Origin: Candidatus Izemoplasmatales bacterium
GTDB lineage: Bacteria > Bacillota_I > Bacilli_A > Izemoplasmatales > Hujiaoplasmataceae
Direction of reading: 5' to 3'
DNA: 8,600 nucleotides
NCBI GenBank assembly: GCA_028694875.1
Contig: JAQVKB010000032.1
Coordinates: forward strand, 1 to 8,600
Shown piece by piece: positions 1 to 6,740 of this stretch; within the stretch, counting starts at the first letter, position 1, and each line of letters begins with the position of its first letter. Under the pieces are notes generated by a model. The model made no database searches. It saw only the letters and a list, made by a program, of their open reading frames with translations, and had not been told where the DNA came from. Both the position numbers and the translations under genes were made by a program.

Positions 1-1
1 C

Positions 2-457
2 ACGATTGCCCTCTTCGGGCTCGCGCCACCGCTTTCGAACATTGGCGTCGCGCTCAGTTTCTCGATCATCACGTTGTTCCTACTCCGATTTGCCGATTTG
101 CATTTCATCGGATTGAAACGGAAACTAAGAAACCTCGTCGGACAAGTTTGGCAACTCTTTATCTTGTTCATCCCCATCAACTTAATCGGTGAATTCTCGA
201 CGCCTTTGACCATGGGTATTCGTCTGTTCGGCAACTTGGTCAGTGGCGCTGTCATCTCCGCGTTGGTGTTTGCGGTGACGACAGCGATGGCAGGCGTCTT
301 TGAAGCCACGCTCGTTGGCATTGGTGTATCCGGGATTCTATCCGCTGGGATTGGACTTTTCATCCATGCCATCTTCGATTTGTTCTTTGGATTGATTCAA
401 GCCTTTGTGTTCTTTATGCTTTCGATGGTGAATATCTCGATGGCATCTGACAACTAA
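2..457 (+). CDS. atpB: ATP synthase Fo subunit a, 3' part (5' end outside window)
   Basis: C-terminal about 151 residues of the membrane stator subunit a, which forms the two half-channels and faces the c-ring. The frame is open from base 2, so the gene starts upstream of the window; the TTG at 74 is internal and not the start. The first visible residues include the typical FGLAPP segment. The essential arginine lies in the motif MGIRLFGN (Arg codon 221-223), and the conserved Gln of the last helix lies in LIQAFVFF (codon 398-400). Several hydrophobic helices are visible. It ends in tandem stops TAATAA (455-460), followed by the strong ribosome binding site of atpE 23 bases further on. Position as the gene before atpE is the standard Bacillota order. 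The identification is secure; only the N-terminal part, and any upstream atpI, cannot be seen. Confidence 0.96.
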   Translation, partial: TIALFGLAPPLSNIGVALSFSIITLFLLRFADLHFIGLKRKLRNLVGQVWQLFILFIPINLIGEFSTPLTMGIRLFGNLVSGAVISALVFAVTTAMAGVFEATLVGIGVSGILSAGIGLFIHAIFDLFFGLIQAFVFFMLSMVNISMASDN

Positions 458-480
458 TAAAAAAATAGGAGGATTTCAAT

Positions 481-762
481 ATGTTACACTTCTTTGATTC
501 CGTTGCCCAATTCATGGCGGAATACAACCAATTCTTCACCAATGGTCTTAAATATCTTGGCGCTGGCGTTGCCGTCATCGCGGGTATTGGACCTGGAATC
601 GGACAAGGATATGCCGCTGGTAAAGCCGCGGAAGCCGTAGGAAGACAACCCGAAGCGCAATCCACGATTATTTCGACGACCCTTGTGACCGCAGCGCTCG
701 CGGAAACCACTGGTCTTTATGGTTTGCTCGTTGCGATTTTCTTACTGTTTGTCGTTCAATAA
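481..762 (+). CDS. atpE: ATP synthase Fo subunit c (putative Na+-binding rotor ring)
   Basis: 93-residue hairpin protein that oligomerises into the rotor ring. Helix 1 spans about residues 22-50 and is glycine-rich (GIGPGIGQGYAAG). The polar loop is GRQPEAQ (54-60), which contacts gamma/epsilon. Helix 2 spans about 62-92 and carries the ion-binding carboxylate Glu75 in AETTGLYG. Pro38-x3-Gln42 in helix 1 plus Glu75-Thr76 and Tyr80 in helix 2 match the Na+ ligand set known from Ilyobacter tartaricus and Propionigenium modestum c subunits (P28/Q32/E65/S66/Y70), with Thr for Ser. Proton-type rings normally lack this Gln and Ser/Thr pair. Ion specificity is therefore inferred to be Na+ (H+ possible at low Na+). 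An ideal AGGAGG sits 8 bases before the ATG, stronger than its neighbours', which fits the need for many copies of c. Confidence 0.97.
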   Translation: MLHFFDSVAQFMAEYNQFFTNGLKYLGAGVAVIAGIGPGIGQGYAAGKAAEAVGRQPEAQSTIISTTLVTAALAETTGLYGLLVAIFLLFVVQ

Positions 763-789
763 CAATTTATTCACAAAGGAGGTTTTGGA

Positions 790-1326
790 ATGACTGTCAT
801 CGAACAAATCATCGAAAGTGTCTCCAAGACCATTGAAAATGCTTTGGGTGTGAGCCCACTGGATATTCTCGTTCAAATCCTTGGCACGATTGTGCTTGTG
901 CTCATCGTGAAGAAGTTCTTTTGGAAAAAGGTCGTGGCTTATCTTGACGGACGTCGTGCCGCGATGGACCAAGAATTCGAAAAAGCCAAAGCGGCTCAAC
1001 TCGAAGCCGAAGAAGTTCGTGCGAAAAGCCAAGAAGAATTGCTTGAGCTCAAAAAACGTGGTGATGCGATGATGTCGCAAGCCCGTATTGAAGCCGATCG
1101 GGAACATCAAGAAATCGTTCAAGAAGCACGTCAAGAAGCGATTCGTATCCTTGAAAACGCCAACCGTCAAATCGAAATCGACAAAGAACACGCACGTCGC
1201 GAGTTGCGCGGTGAAGTCGTGGAAATTGCGACGATGATGGCTGGTAAGATTCTGGATGAAGAGCTGGATCCTAACAAATATCGTGATCTTGCGATTGCGA
1301 ATTTCGAATCGGGTGAGTCTTCATGA
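790..1326 (+). CDS. atpF: ATP synthase Fo subunit b (peripheral stalk)
   Basis: 178 residues, usual length for the family (about 156-175). A short N-terminal segment precedes one membrane helix at about residues 24-41 (ending VLIVKKFFW). A long, highly charged, Ala/Glu/Lys/Arg-rich helix follows at about 50-150, typical of the right-handed coiled coil that dimerises and connects subunit a to delta and F1. The C-terminus has VVEIATMMAGKIL, the family's delta-binding end. GGAGG lies 7 bases before the ATG. The stop overlaps the atpH start as ATGA (1323-1326), implying translational coupling of the two peripheral-stalk subunits. It is a plain b subunit, not a b-delta fusion. The TGA stop at 1324-1326 supports standard genetic code. 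Confidence 0.96.
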   Translation: MTVIEQIIESVSKTIENALGVSPLDILVQILGTIVLVLIVKKFFWKKVVAYLDGRRAAMDQEFEKAKAAQLEAEEVRAKSQEELLELKKRGDAMMSQARIEADREHQEIVQEARQEAIRILENANRQIEIDKEHARRELRGEVVEIATMMAGKILDEELDPNKYRDLAIANFESGESS

Positions 1327-1841
1327 GTGAAGAAGCACGTCAGTACGCACTGGCGCTTTTTGCGCTCGCAGAAGAAGGGAAATCCGTTTCGAAGATTCAA
1401 AATCAAATGAACCAGTTCGTCCTTCAATTGGATCCGGAAGTCCGTCGTTTTATGCGCCATCCTGGATTTTCCAAAGATGAGAAGAAAAAGGTAATCTCTT
1501 CCTCTCAAGGAAGTTCCCTTTTCACGGATTTCTTGTTTGTCCTCATTGACAACGAACGATTTGATCTGATTCCAGAAATCCAGGAAGCCTTTGAAGAGAT
1601 TCTCTTGCACAGAAAAGATATTCTCAAAGCCAAAGTCTATTCCAAAACACCATTGACCCCGTCCGAACTCGAACGGATTCGTCATAAAATCGAGAAAGAC
1701 CACCTCCAAAAAGTCGAACTCGAAAACATCCTTGATGCCTCGATTCTAGCGGGAACGCGGATCGAATACGAAGGATACATTCATGACGCGACTGCGTCGC
1801 GCCAACTCACGGATCTTGCGTCCGAACTCTACCACAACTGA
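1323..1841 (+). CDS. atpH: ATP synthase F1 subunit delta (OSCP homologue)
   Basis: 172 residues, usual family length (about 175-180). It caps F1 and links the alpha N-termini to subunit b. The start is set by the ATGA overlap with atpF and by an N-terminus that begins with the family pattern (ARQYALALFALA, about 5-16). The middle contains the conserved segment FLFVLIDNERFDLIPEIQEAF (about residues 70-90), and the C-terminal domain holds a variant of the usual D-x-S-I-x-G-G core, here LDASILAGTRIEYEG (137-151), where the second Gly of the usual pair is shifted. Delta is the most divergent F1 subunit, so the moderate similarity is expected. The stop TGA (1839-1841) is embedded in the ribosome binding site of atpA. 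Confidence 0.93.
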   Translation: MSEEARQYALALFALAEEGKSVSKIQNQMNQFVLQLDPEVRRFMRHPGFSKDEKKKVISSSQGSSLFTDFLFVLIDNERFDLIPEIQEAFEEILLHRKDILKAKVYSKTPLTPSELERIRHKIEKDHLQKVELENILDASILAGTRIEYEGYIHDATASRQLTDLASELYHN

Positions 1842-1850
1842 GGTGACCCT

Positions 1851-3356
1851 ATGCCGATTGATCGATTGGAAATCAGTTCCCTTCTGAAGGAACAAATCAA
1901 AAATTACAGCAAACGCTCCCTGACCGAAGAAGTGGGAAGCGTCATTTCCGTTGGTGACGGAATTGCGCTTGTCTATGGACTCGACCACGCGATGGCGGGA
2001 GAATTGCTCGTGTTCCCGAACGAGGTTTACGGCATGGTCCAAAACCTCGAAAAAACACACGTCGGTGTGATTTTGCTCAACGACTCATCGTCGATTCGTG
2101 AAGGCGACCCCGTCAAAACAACCGGAAAGATTTTGGAAGTTCCAGTTGGCGAATCCTTGATTGGACGGGTTGTGAACCCGCTCGGTCAGCCGTTGGATGG
2201 ACTTGGCAAAATTGCGACCAAGAAAACGCGTCCGATTGAACGCAAAGCGACCGGTGTCATCGATCGCCAAAGCGTCAATCAACCGCTTCAAACCGGAATC
2301 AAGGTGCTCGATGCCCTCGTTCCGATTGGAAGAGGACAACGCGAACTCATCATCGGCGACCGTCAAACCGGAAAAACATCGATTGCGGTCGACACGATTT
2401 TGAATCAAAAAGGTGGCGACGTCATTTGTATTTATGTTGCCATCGGACAAAAAGCTTCGACGGTCATGAACGTTCTTGAAACCTTGAAAAAGCATGATGC
2501 GCTCTCCTACTCGTTTATCGTCAGCGCCTCCGCTTCCGATCCTGCCCCGCTTCTGTTCTTGGCTCCTTATGCCGGCGTCGCGATGGCGGAAGAATTCATG
2601 TTCGAAGGCAAGCACGTTTTGATTATTTATGATGATTTGACCAAACATGCGATCGCATACCGCGAATTGTCGCTCTTGTTACGCAGACCTCCGGGTCGCG
2701 AAGCCTTCCCTGGCGATGTCTTCTATTTGCATTCCCGTCTTTTGGAACGCGCCGCGAAACTATCCGATCGCCTCGGCGGCGGATCGATTACCGCGCTTCC
2801 CATCATCGAAACCCAAGAAGGCGATATTTCCGCCTATATTCCGACCAATGTCATTTCGATTACCGATGGACAAATCTTCTTGCAATCGAAGTTGTTCTAC
2901 TCCGGTATTCGTCCTGCGATTAACGCTGGTCTCTCGGTATCTCGTGTTGGTGGATCCGCACAATTCAAAGCCATCAAAAAAGTCAGCGGAACCTTGCGTC
3001 TCGACCTCGCGAGCTTCCGTGAACTCGAAGCGTTTACCCAATTTGGTAGCGACTTGGATGATGCAACCAAAGCCAAACTCGACCGTGGACAACGTACCGT
3101 CGAAATCTTGAAACAAGGGCTTCATCAAACGATGCCTTTCGAACTTCAAGCTGTTTCGATTTACGCCCTCACTAAAGGTTATTTGGATCAAATAAAAGTT
3201 GAAGACATTCACCGTTACGAAAAGGGACTCCACGCGTTCTTGCTAGAACAAGAACAAGGTCAAGCCTTTTTGGCCAACATCCGACAAACCAAGGAACTTG
3301 GGGATGTCAAAGCACTCGAAAACTTGCTTGAAGACTACACTGTGAATTTCTTATAA
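1851..3356 (+). CDS. atpA: ATP synthase F1 subunit alpha
   Basis: 501 residues, full length. It forms the non-catalytic nucleotide sites of the alpha3beta3 hexamer. Visible motifs are: beta-barrel domain in about the first 95 residues; Walker A GDRQTGKT at 169-176; Walker B VLIIYDD at 256-262; the family signature PAINAGLSVSRVGGSA at 355-370, in which Arg365 corresponds to the arginine finger (E. coli alphaArg376) that reaches into the catalytic site of beta; and a helical C-terminal domain. The N-terminal helix (about 1-25) that binds delta is present. The start has a GAGGTGA ribosome binding site overlapping the atpH stop, 9 bases between genes. Nothing is missing or unusual. Confidence 0.98.
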   Translation: MPIDRLEISSLLKEQIKNYSKRSLTEEVGSVISVGDGIALVYGLDHAMAGELLVFPNEVYGMVQNLEKTHVGVILLNDSSSIREGDPVKTTGKILEVPVGESLIGRVVNPLGQPLDGLGKIATKKTRPIERKATGVIDRQSVNQPLQTGIKVLDALVPIGRGQRELIIGDRQTGKTSIAVDTILNQKGGDVICIYVAIGQKASTVMNVLETLKKHDALSYSFIVSASASDPAPLLFLAPYAGVAMAEEFMFEGKHVLIIYDDLTKHAIAYRELSLLLRRPPGREAFPGDVFYLHSRLLERAAKLSDRLGGGSITALPIIETQEGDISAYIPTNVISITDGQIFLQSKLFYSGIRPAINAGLSVSRVGGSAQFKAIKKVSGTLRLDLASFRELEAFTQFGSDLDDATKAKLDRGQRTVEILKQGLHQTMPFELQAVSIYALTKGYLDQIKVEDIHRYEKGLHAFLLEQEQGQAFLANIRQTKELGDVKALENLLEDYTVNFL

Positions 3357-3384
3357 GTCCGTTCAGAAAGGAGGGACCTAGCGC

Positions 3385-4251
3385 ATGGCCGCGTTAAGAG
3401 AAATCAAAAACCGCATTGAAGCGACAAAAAAGACTTCCCAAATCACGAAGGCAATGAATATGGTTTCCGCCTCGAAATTACGGAAAGTCGAAAAGAAATA
3501 TCGTGCGTTTCAACCCATTAAAGAAAAACTCAAAGGTGTCCTACAAAACATCTTGCGTTCCAATCCGGATGTCACACATCCCTTATTAAAGACACGTGAG
3601 ATCAAGAAAACGGGATACATCCTCGTCACCTCCGATCGAGGATTAGCCGGACCGTATAACGCCAACGTGTTCAAATATTTCCATAAGATCCTCGAAGAAC
3701 GTCATCCGAAAAAAGACGACTTCATCGTGGGAACGATTGGATTCCGCGGATTTTCTTGGGTGAAACGGAACAAATATCCTCTGCTCAACCGCGAATCCAT
3801 CAATTCTCGGGATGAAGTGCAGTTCATCGATTTTCAAGCGATGAGCCGCGCCTTCATCGATTTGTATCTCGAAGAACAAGTTGACAAAATCGTGATTGTG
3901 TATTCGCATTACATCAATACGATGAATTCCATCGTGCAAGAAGAAACGTTGCTGCCGCTTCACGATTTGATCGAAGGCGAAGACAAACTCCAGATTCAAT
4001 ATTTGTTTGAACCTTCCCCTGAAAAAGTCGCCGCGCAGTTATTGCCGATTTATCTTGAAAACACGCTCGATGGCATCATTCTTGACGCCAAAACGAGCGA
4101 ACATGCGTCACGAATGACCGCGATGAAGTCGGCGACTGACAATGCCATCGAAGTCATCTCGAAACAAACCTTGACATACAACCGCGCGCGTCAAGCCGCT
4201 ATCACCAAAGAGCTCACCGATATCATCGGTGGTGCCAACGCCGTGAAGTAG
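3385..4251 (+). CDS. atpG: ATP synthase F1 subunit gamma (central shaft)
   Basis: 288 residues, normal length. The N-terminal helix AALREIKNRIEATKKTSQIT with AMNMVSASKL (to about 32) and the C-terminal helix with MKSATDNA (247-254) and ending ITKELTDIIGGANAV (273-287) form the antiparallel coiled coil that rotates inside alpha3beta3. The globular Rossmann-like middle carries the conserved SDRGLAGPYNANV (83-95). A strong AAAGGAGGG precedes the ATG, with a somewhat long spacing of about 10 bases. The 28-base gap to atpA holds only this site and is the largest gap in the operon. The stop TAG (4249-4251) forms part of the AGGAG site used by atpD. Confidence 0.97.
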   Translation: MAALREIKNRIEATKKTSQITKAMNMVSASKLRKVEKKYRAFQPIKEKLKGVLQNILRSNPDVTHPLLKTREIKKTGYILVTSDRGLAGPYNANVFKYFHKILEERHPKKDDFIVGTIGFRGFSWVKRNKYPLLNRESINSRDEVQFIDFQAMSRAFIDLYLEEQVDKIVIVYSHYINTMNSIVQEETLLPLHDLIEGEDKLQIQYLFEPSPEKVAAQLLPIYLENTLDGIILDAKTSEHASRMTAMKSATDNAIEVISKQTLTYNRARQAAITKELTDIIGGANAVK

Positions 4252-4260
4252 GAGTCGAAT

Positions 4261-5676
4261 ATGCCAAACATTGGAAAAGTTCTACAGGTTATGGGTCCCG
4301 TTGTGGACGTCCTGTTTGAACAAAACATGCCAAAAATCAATCATGCCTTACGCATCGAAATCGCCAAAGAAGACAACCATGGCGTCGCGATTGCACTCAC
4401 CCTTGAAGTCTCGTTGTTTTTAGGCGGGAACACGGTGCGATGCATCGCGATGGATTCGACCGACGGTCTTGTCCGTGGAATGGAAGTCAAGGATTTGGGC
4501 GAGCCGATTAGCGTCCCTGTTGGAGACATTACCTTGGGTCGTGTTTTCAACGTCTTGGGGGAACCCATCGATGGCAATCCGATGCCAAAGAAGGATTTCA
4601 AACGCCTTCCGATTCATCGCCTTGCGCCATCCTTGGAAGACCTCAACGCTCAAACCGAAATTTTAGAAACCGGCATCAAAGTTGTCGATTTGTTAGCCCC
4701 TTATATCAAAGGTGGTAAAATCGGTCTGTTTGGTGGCGCCGGGGTTGGAAAAACCGTGTTGATTCAAGAATTGATTCACAACGTTGCCGAAGAACACGGA
4801 GGCATCTCCGTTTTCGCCGGGGTTGGCGAAAGAACTCGTGAAGGCAATGACTTGTATACCGAAATGACCGAATCGGGGGTTATCAAAAAAACCGCCATGG
4901 TCTTCGGACAAATGAATGAACCGCCTGGTGCGAGAATGCGCGTTGGACTCACGGGTCTGACAATGGCGGAATATTTCCGCGATGAAGAACATCAAGATGT
5001 ACTCTTGTTCATCGACAATATCTTCCGTTTCACGCAAGCCGGTTCGGAAGTATCGGCCCTCCTCGGTCGGATGCCATCCGCTGTGGGTTATCAACCGACG
5101 CTCGCCACCGATATGGGTAATTTGCAAGAACGGATTACCTCGACCAAAGACGGATCGATTACGTCGATTCAAGCGATTTATGTCCCCGCCGATGACTATA
5201 CCGATCCCGCACCTGCGACGACCTTCACTCATCTCGACGCGACGACCAACTTGTCTCGTAAAATCTCCGAAGAAGGAATTTATCCCGCGGTCGATCCGCT
5301 GGCTTCGACTTCCCGTGCCTTGGCACCGGAAATCGTGGGCGAAGAACACTACCGTGTTGCTCGTGAAGTCCAAAAAACATTGCAAAGATACAACGACCTC
5401 CTCGACATCATTGCCATTCTTGGCATGGATGAACTTTCGGAAGATGACAAACTGATTGTCCATCGTTCCCGTCGGATTCGTTTGTTCTTGTCGCAAAATC
5501 TTCATGTCGCCGAACAATTCACCGGCATGAAAGGAAGTTTCGTGAAAGTCGCGGATACCGTCCGTGGGTTCAAAGAAATCCTTTCTGGAAAACATGATGA
5601 TTTACCCGAAGACGCGTTCCGCTATGTCGGATCCATCGAAGAAGCCATTGAAAAAGCCAAAAAAATGAAGAAGTAA
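4261..5676 (+). CDS. atpD: ATP synthase F1 subunit beta (catalytic)
   Basis: 471 residues, full length; it carries the catalytic site for ATP synthesis/hydrolysis. Motifs are: beta-barrel domain (about 1-80); Walker A GGAGVGKT at 158-165; GERTREGND with the catalytic Glu189 (E. coli Glu181); Walker B LLFIDNIFRF at 248-257; GIYPAVDPLASTSR at 339-352 with the adenine-stacking Tyr341; and the DELSEDD version of the DELSEED lever at 390-396, which meets gamma/epsilon. All catalytic residues are present, so the enzyme should be active. AGGAG overlapping the atpG stop lies 6 bases before the ATG; the genes are 9 bases apart. It has the same codon character as its neighbours. Confidence 0.98.
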   Translation: MPNIGKVLQVMGPVVDVLFEQNMPKINHALRIEIAKEDNHGVAIALTLEVSLFLGGNTVRCIAMDSTDGLVRGMEVKDLGEPISVPVGDITLGRVFNVLGEPIDGNPMPKKDFKRLPIHRLAPSLEDLNAQTEILETGIKVVDLLAPYIKGGKIGLFGGAGVGKTVLIQELIHNVAEEHGGISVFAGVGERTREGNDLYTEMTESGVIKKTAMVFGQMNEPPGARMRVGLTGLTMAEYFRDEEHQDVLLFIDNIFRFTQAGSEVSALLGRMPSAVGYQPTLATDMGNLQERITSTKDGSITSIQAIYVPADDYTDPAPATTFTHLDATTNLSRKISEEGIYPAVDPLASTSRALAPEIVGEEHYRVAREVQKTLQRYNDLLDIIAILGMDELSEDDKLIVHRSRRIRLFLSQNLHVAEQFTGMKGSFVKVADTVRGFKEILSGKHDDLPEDAFRYVGSIEEAIEKAKKMKK

Positions 5677-5688
5677 AGGAGGTGCGCC

Positions 5689-6081
5689 ATGAGGATTGTC
5701 ATCGTGACGCCTGACGGCGAACTCTATAACGAAGAAGTATCCTATGTTCTCGTGTCTTCCAAAAGCAATGGAGAATATGGCATCCTTCCCAACCATTTAC
5801 CGATCGCATCGACCATTGACACCGGATTTCTCAAGCTTGAGCAAGGAGATTTGGTGTATTTCGTCGTGATTATTGGAGGCTTACTCGAACACCACAACAA
5901 TCTTATTACCGTGATTGCTCAAGATGCTTTCATTGGACGTTCCAAAGAACAAGCGATGGAAAACTTGAAAGAACTACGCGAGTTACGACTGGAAGAAAAC
6001 CGCAAACGCAATGTCGAATTGATGCTTGCGGAACGCGAATTGAAACGTCAAATCTCTCAAAGTGGCGCGGGTGAAGTGTAA
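5689..6081 (+). CDS. atpC: ATP synthase F1 subunit epsilon
   Basis: 130 residues, typical length. The N-terminal beta-sandwich (about 1-82) has the family's VTPDGELY (6-13) and GILPNH (31-36) segments; the C-terminal part (about 86-125) is two charged helices that can extend along gamma and inhibit ATP hydrolysis. The ATP-sensing motif of thermophilic Bacillus epsilon (I-D-x-x-R-A) is not recognisable; the corresponding region reads FIGRSKEQA (81-89), so ATP control of the inhibitory conformation may be weak or different (inference). AAAGGAGG lies a few bases before the ATG, just after the atpD stop. The stop TAA overlaps the dut start by one base (TAATG). Confidence 0.95.
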   Translation: MRIVIVTPDGELYNEEVSYVLVSSKSNGEYGILPNHLPIASTIDTGFLKLEQGDLVYFVVIIGGLLEHHNNLITVIAQDAFIGRSKEQAMENLKELRELRLEENRKRNVELMLAERELKRQISQSGAGEV

Positions 6082-6536
6082 TGAAACTCAAACATCGCGG
6101 TTTTGAAATTGTCACCGCGTATCTTGGAAAAGACATTCACCTTCCCAAACGCAACACCGAACATAGCGCAGGCTATGATTTTGAATCCGCCATCGATGTG
6201 TTGATTCAACCGGGACAGACCGTTGCCGTGCCTACTGGCGTCAAGGCCTATATGGAAGAAGGAGAAGTTCTTCAAATCTTCCCCAGAAGTTCGTTATCTT
6301 ACAAACGTCATTTGACGTTACCCAATAGTGTTGGGATTATCGACAAAGACTATTACAACAATCCTGACAACGAAGGACACATTCACATCCTTCTCTGGAA
6401 TTTTGGCAGCGAACCTGCCGAAATCAAACAAGGCGAGCGCCTTGCCCAAGGAATTTTTACGAAGTTTTTGACCGTCGATGACGAACCTTCCTCAGGGGCG
6501 AAACTCCTTGGTGGATTTGGAAGTACTGGAAGATAG
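6081..6536 (+). CDS. dut: dUTP diphosphatase (trimeric dUTPase)
   Basis: 151 residues, normal for the trimeric family. It hydrolyses dUTP to dUMP and diphosphate, keeping uracil out of DNA and supplying dUMP for thymidylate synthesis. All five motifs are present in order: AGYDF (30-34), PRSSLSYK (68-75), VGIIDKDYYNNP (84-95, with the catalytic Asp in IDKDY), GERLAQG (118-124) and the C-terminal lid GGFGSTG (144-150). The DYYNNPDNEGHI version of motif 3 is the form I associate with Bacillota and their phages, rather than the DYRGE form of E. coli. The ATG overlaps the atpC stop (TAATG) and only a weak GGGTGA lies upstream, so translation is probably coupled to atpC. It is the last gene of the atp operon and its stop is part of the terminator stem. 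It has no known role in ATP synthase; shared expression is the likely link. Confidence 0.95.
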   Translation: MKLKHRGFEIVTAYLGKDIHLPKRNTEHSAGYDFESAIDVLIQPGQTVAVPTGVKAYMEEGEVLQIFPRSSLSYKRHLTLPNSVGIIDKDYYNNPDNEGHIHILLWNFGSEPAEIKQGERLAQGIFTKFLTVDDEPSSGAKLLGGFGSTGR

Positions 6537-6560
6537 CCGTGCATTCATGCGCGGCTTTTC
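6536..6560 (+). terminator. Rho-independent terminator of the atp-dut operon
   Basis: A 7-bp stem with one G-U pair, GCCGTGC (6536-6542) and GCGCGGC (6549-6555), closes a 6-base loop ATTCAT and is followed by TTTT. The first stem base is the last base of the dut stop codon. An A-T pair (6535/6556) can extend the stem. The U-tract is short, so termination may be incomplete. Confidence 0.8.
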
Positions 6561-6561
6561 A

Positions 6562-6574
6562 TTTCCTTAGGAAA
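6562..6574. repeat. 13-bp palindrome upstream of the rpsB promoter
   Basis: TTTCCT-T-AGGAAA, with perfect 6-base arms around a single T. It sits directly after the terminator and 15 bases before the -35 box. It may be part of the transcript end, an operator, or chance; nothing in the sequence decides this. Confidence 0.35.
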
Positions 6575-6589
6575 ACGGGTAAATTATGC

Positions 6590-6618
6590 TTGATTTCGCG
6601 CTGTTTTTCTGTTAAAAT
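6590..6618 (+). promoter_or_regulatory. Sigma-A type promoter of rpsB
   Basis: -35 TTGATT (6590-6595), a 17-base spacer and -10 TAAAAT (6613-6618), with an extended -10 TG at 6610-6611. The predicted start of transcription is near 6624-6627, giving a leader of about 115 bases. It lies just after the dut terminator, as expected for a new transcription unit. Confidence 0.85.
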
Positions 6619-6623
6619 ATTAG

Positions 6624-6740
6624 CGCCGTAAAAAATACGCACACCACCGAGCAAGATGCCCAGAGCCCGATTCCGGGTGGCATGGCGCGATGACGCGTGG
6701 TGGAGGAAAAATCAAAAAAACCAGGAGGAAACAAAACGCA
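6624..6740 (+). promoter_or_regulatory. Structured 5' leader of rpsB (candidate autoregulatory RNA)
   Basis: The leader can fold into a small hairpin CGTA/TACG (6627-6630 with 6636-6639, A5 loop). Next comes a 9-position helix CCACCGAGC (6644-6652) with GCGTGGTGG (6695-6703), containing one G-U pair and one A-G mismatch. Inside it lies a second arm ATGCC/GGCAT (6656-6660 with 6679-6683) carrying CCCG-ATTC-CGGG (6666-6677) and a CAGA bulge (6661-6664). An A-rich single-stranded stretch then leads to the ribosome binding site. There is no U-tract after the helix, so it is not a terminator-type attenuator. S2 is known to repress its own mRNA in enterobacteria; a similar role here is inference, and I do not recognise this as a described leader family. 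Confidence 0.5.
6723..6728 (+). promoter_or_regulatory. Ribosome binding site of rpsB (decides the start)
   Basis: AGGAGG lies 12 bases before the ATG at 6741, longer than the 5-10 bases seen for the other genes here. It favours 6741 over the in-frame ATG at 6690, which has no such site and would translate through the leader helix. Confidence 0.75.

Noticed and set aside
74..457. TTG at 74 as the start of atpB
   Set aside because: The frame stays open and homologous to subunit a (FGLAPP) back to base 2; the gene simply begins outside the window.
1316..1332. Mycoplasma-type code (TGA = Trp)
   Set aside because: TGA ends atpF and atpH at the expected family lengths, and all conserved Trp positions use TGG.
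4693..5595. Long open frame on the minus strand opposite atpD (300 codons), and others opposite rpsB (7029-7832) and atpA
   Set aside because: They lie wholly opposite conserved genes, encode low-complexity Phe/Arg/Asp-rich products and have no recognisable domain. They are mirror frames of biased codon use.
6684..6698. CGCG-ATGA-CGCG hairpin in the rpsB leader
   Set aside because: Only 4 bp, and it competes with the longer 6644-6703 helix; kept only as a possible alternative fold.
6690..6740. In-frame ATG at 6690 as the start of rpsB (17 extra residues)
   Set aside because: No ribosome binding site, it lies in the 3' arm region of the leader helix, and the extra residues do not resemble S2, whereas 6741 gives the family N-terminus after an AGGAGG.
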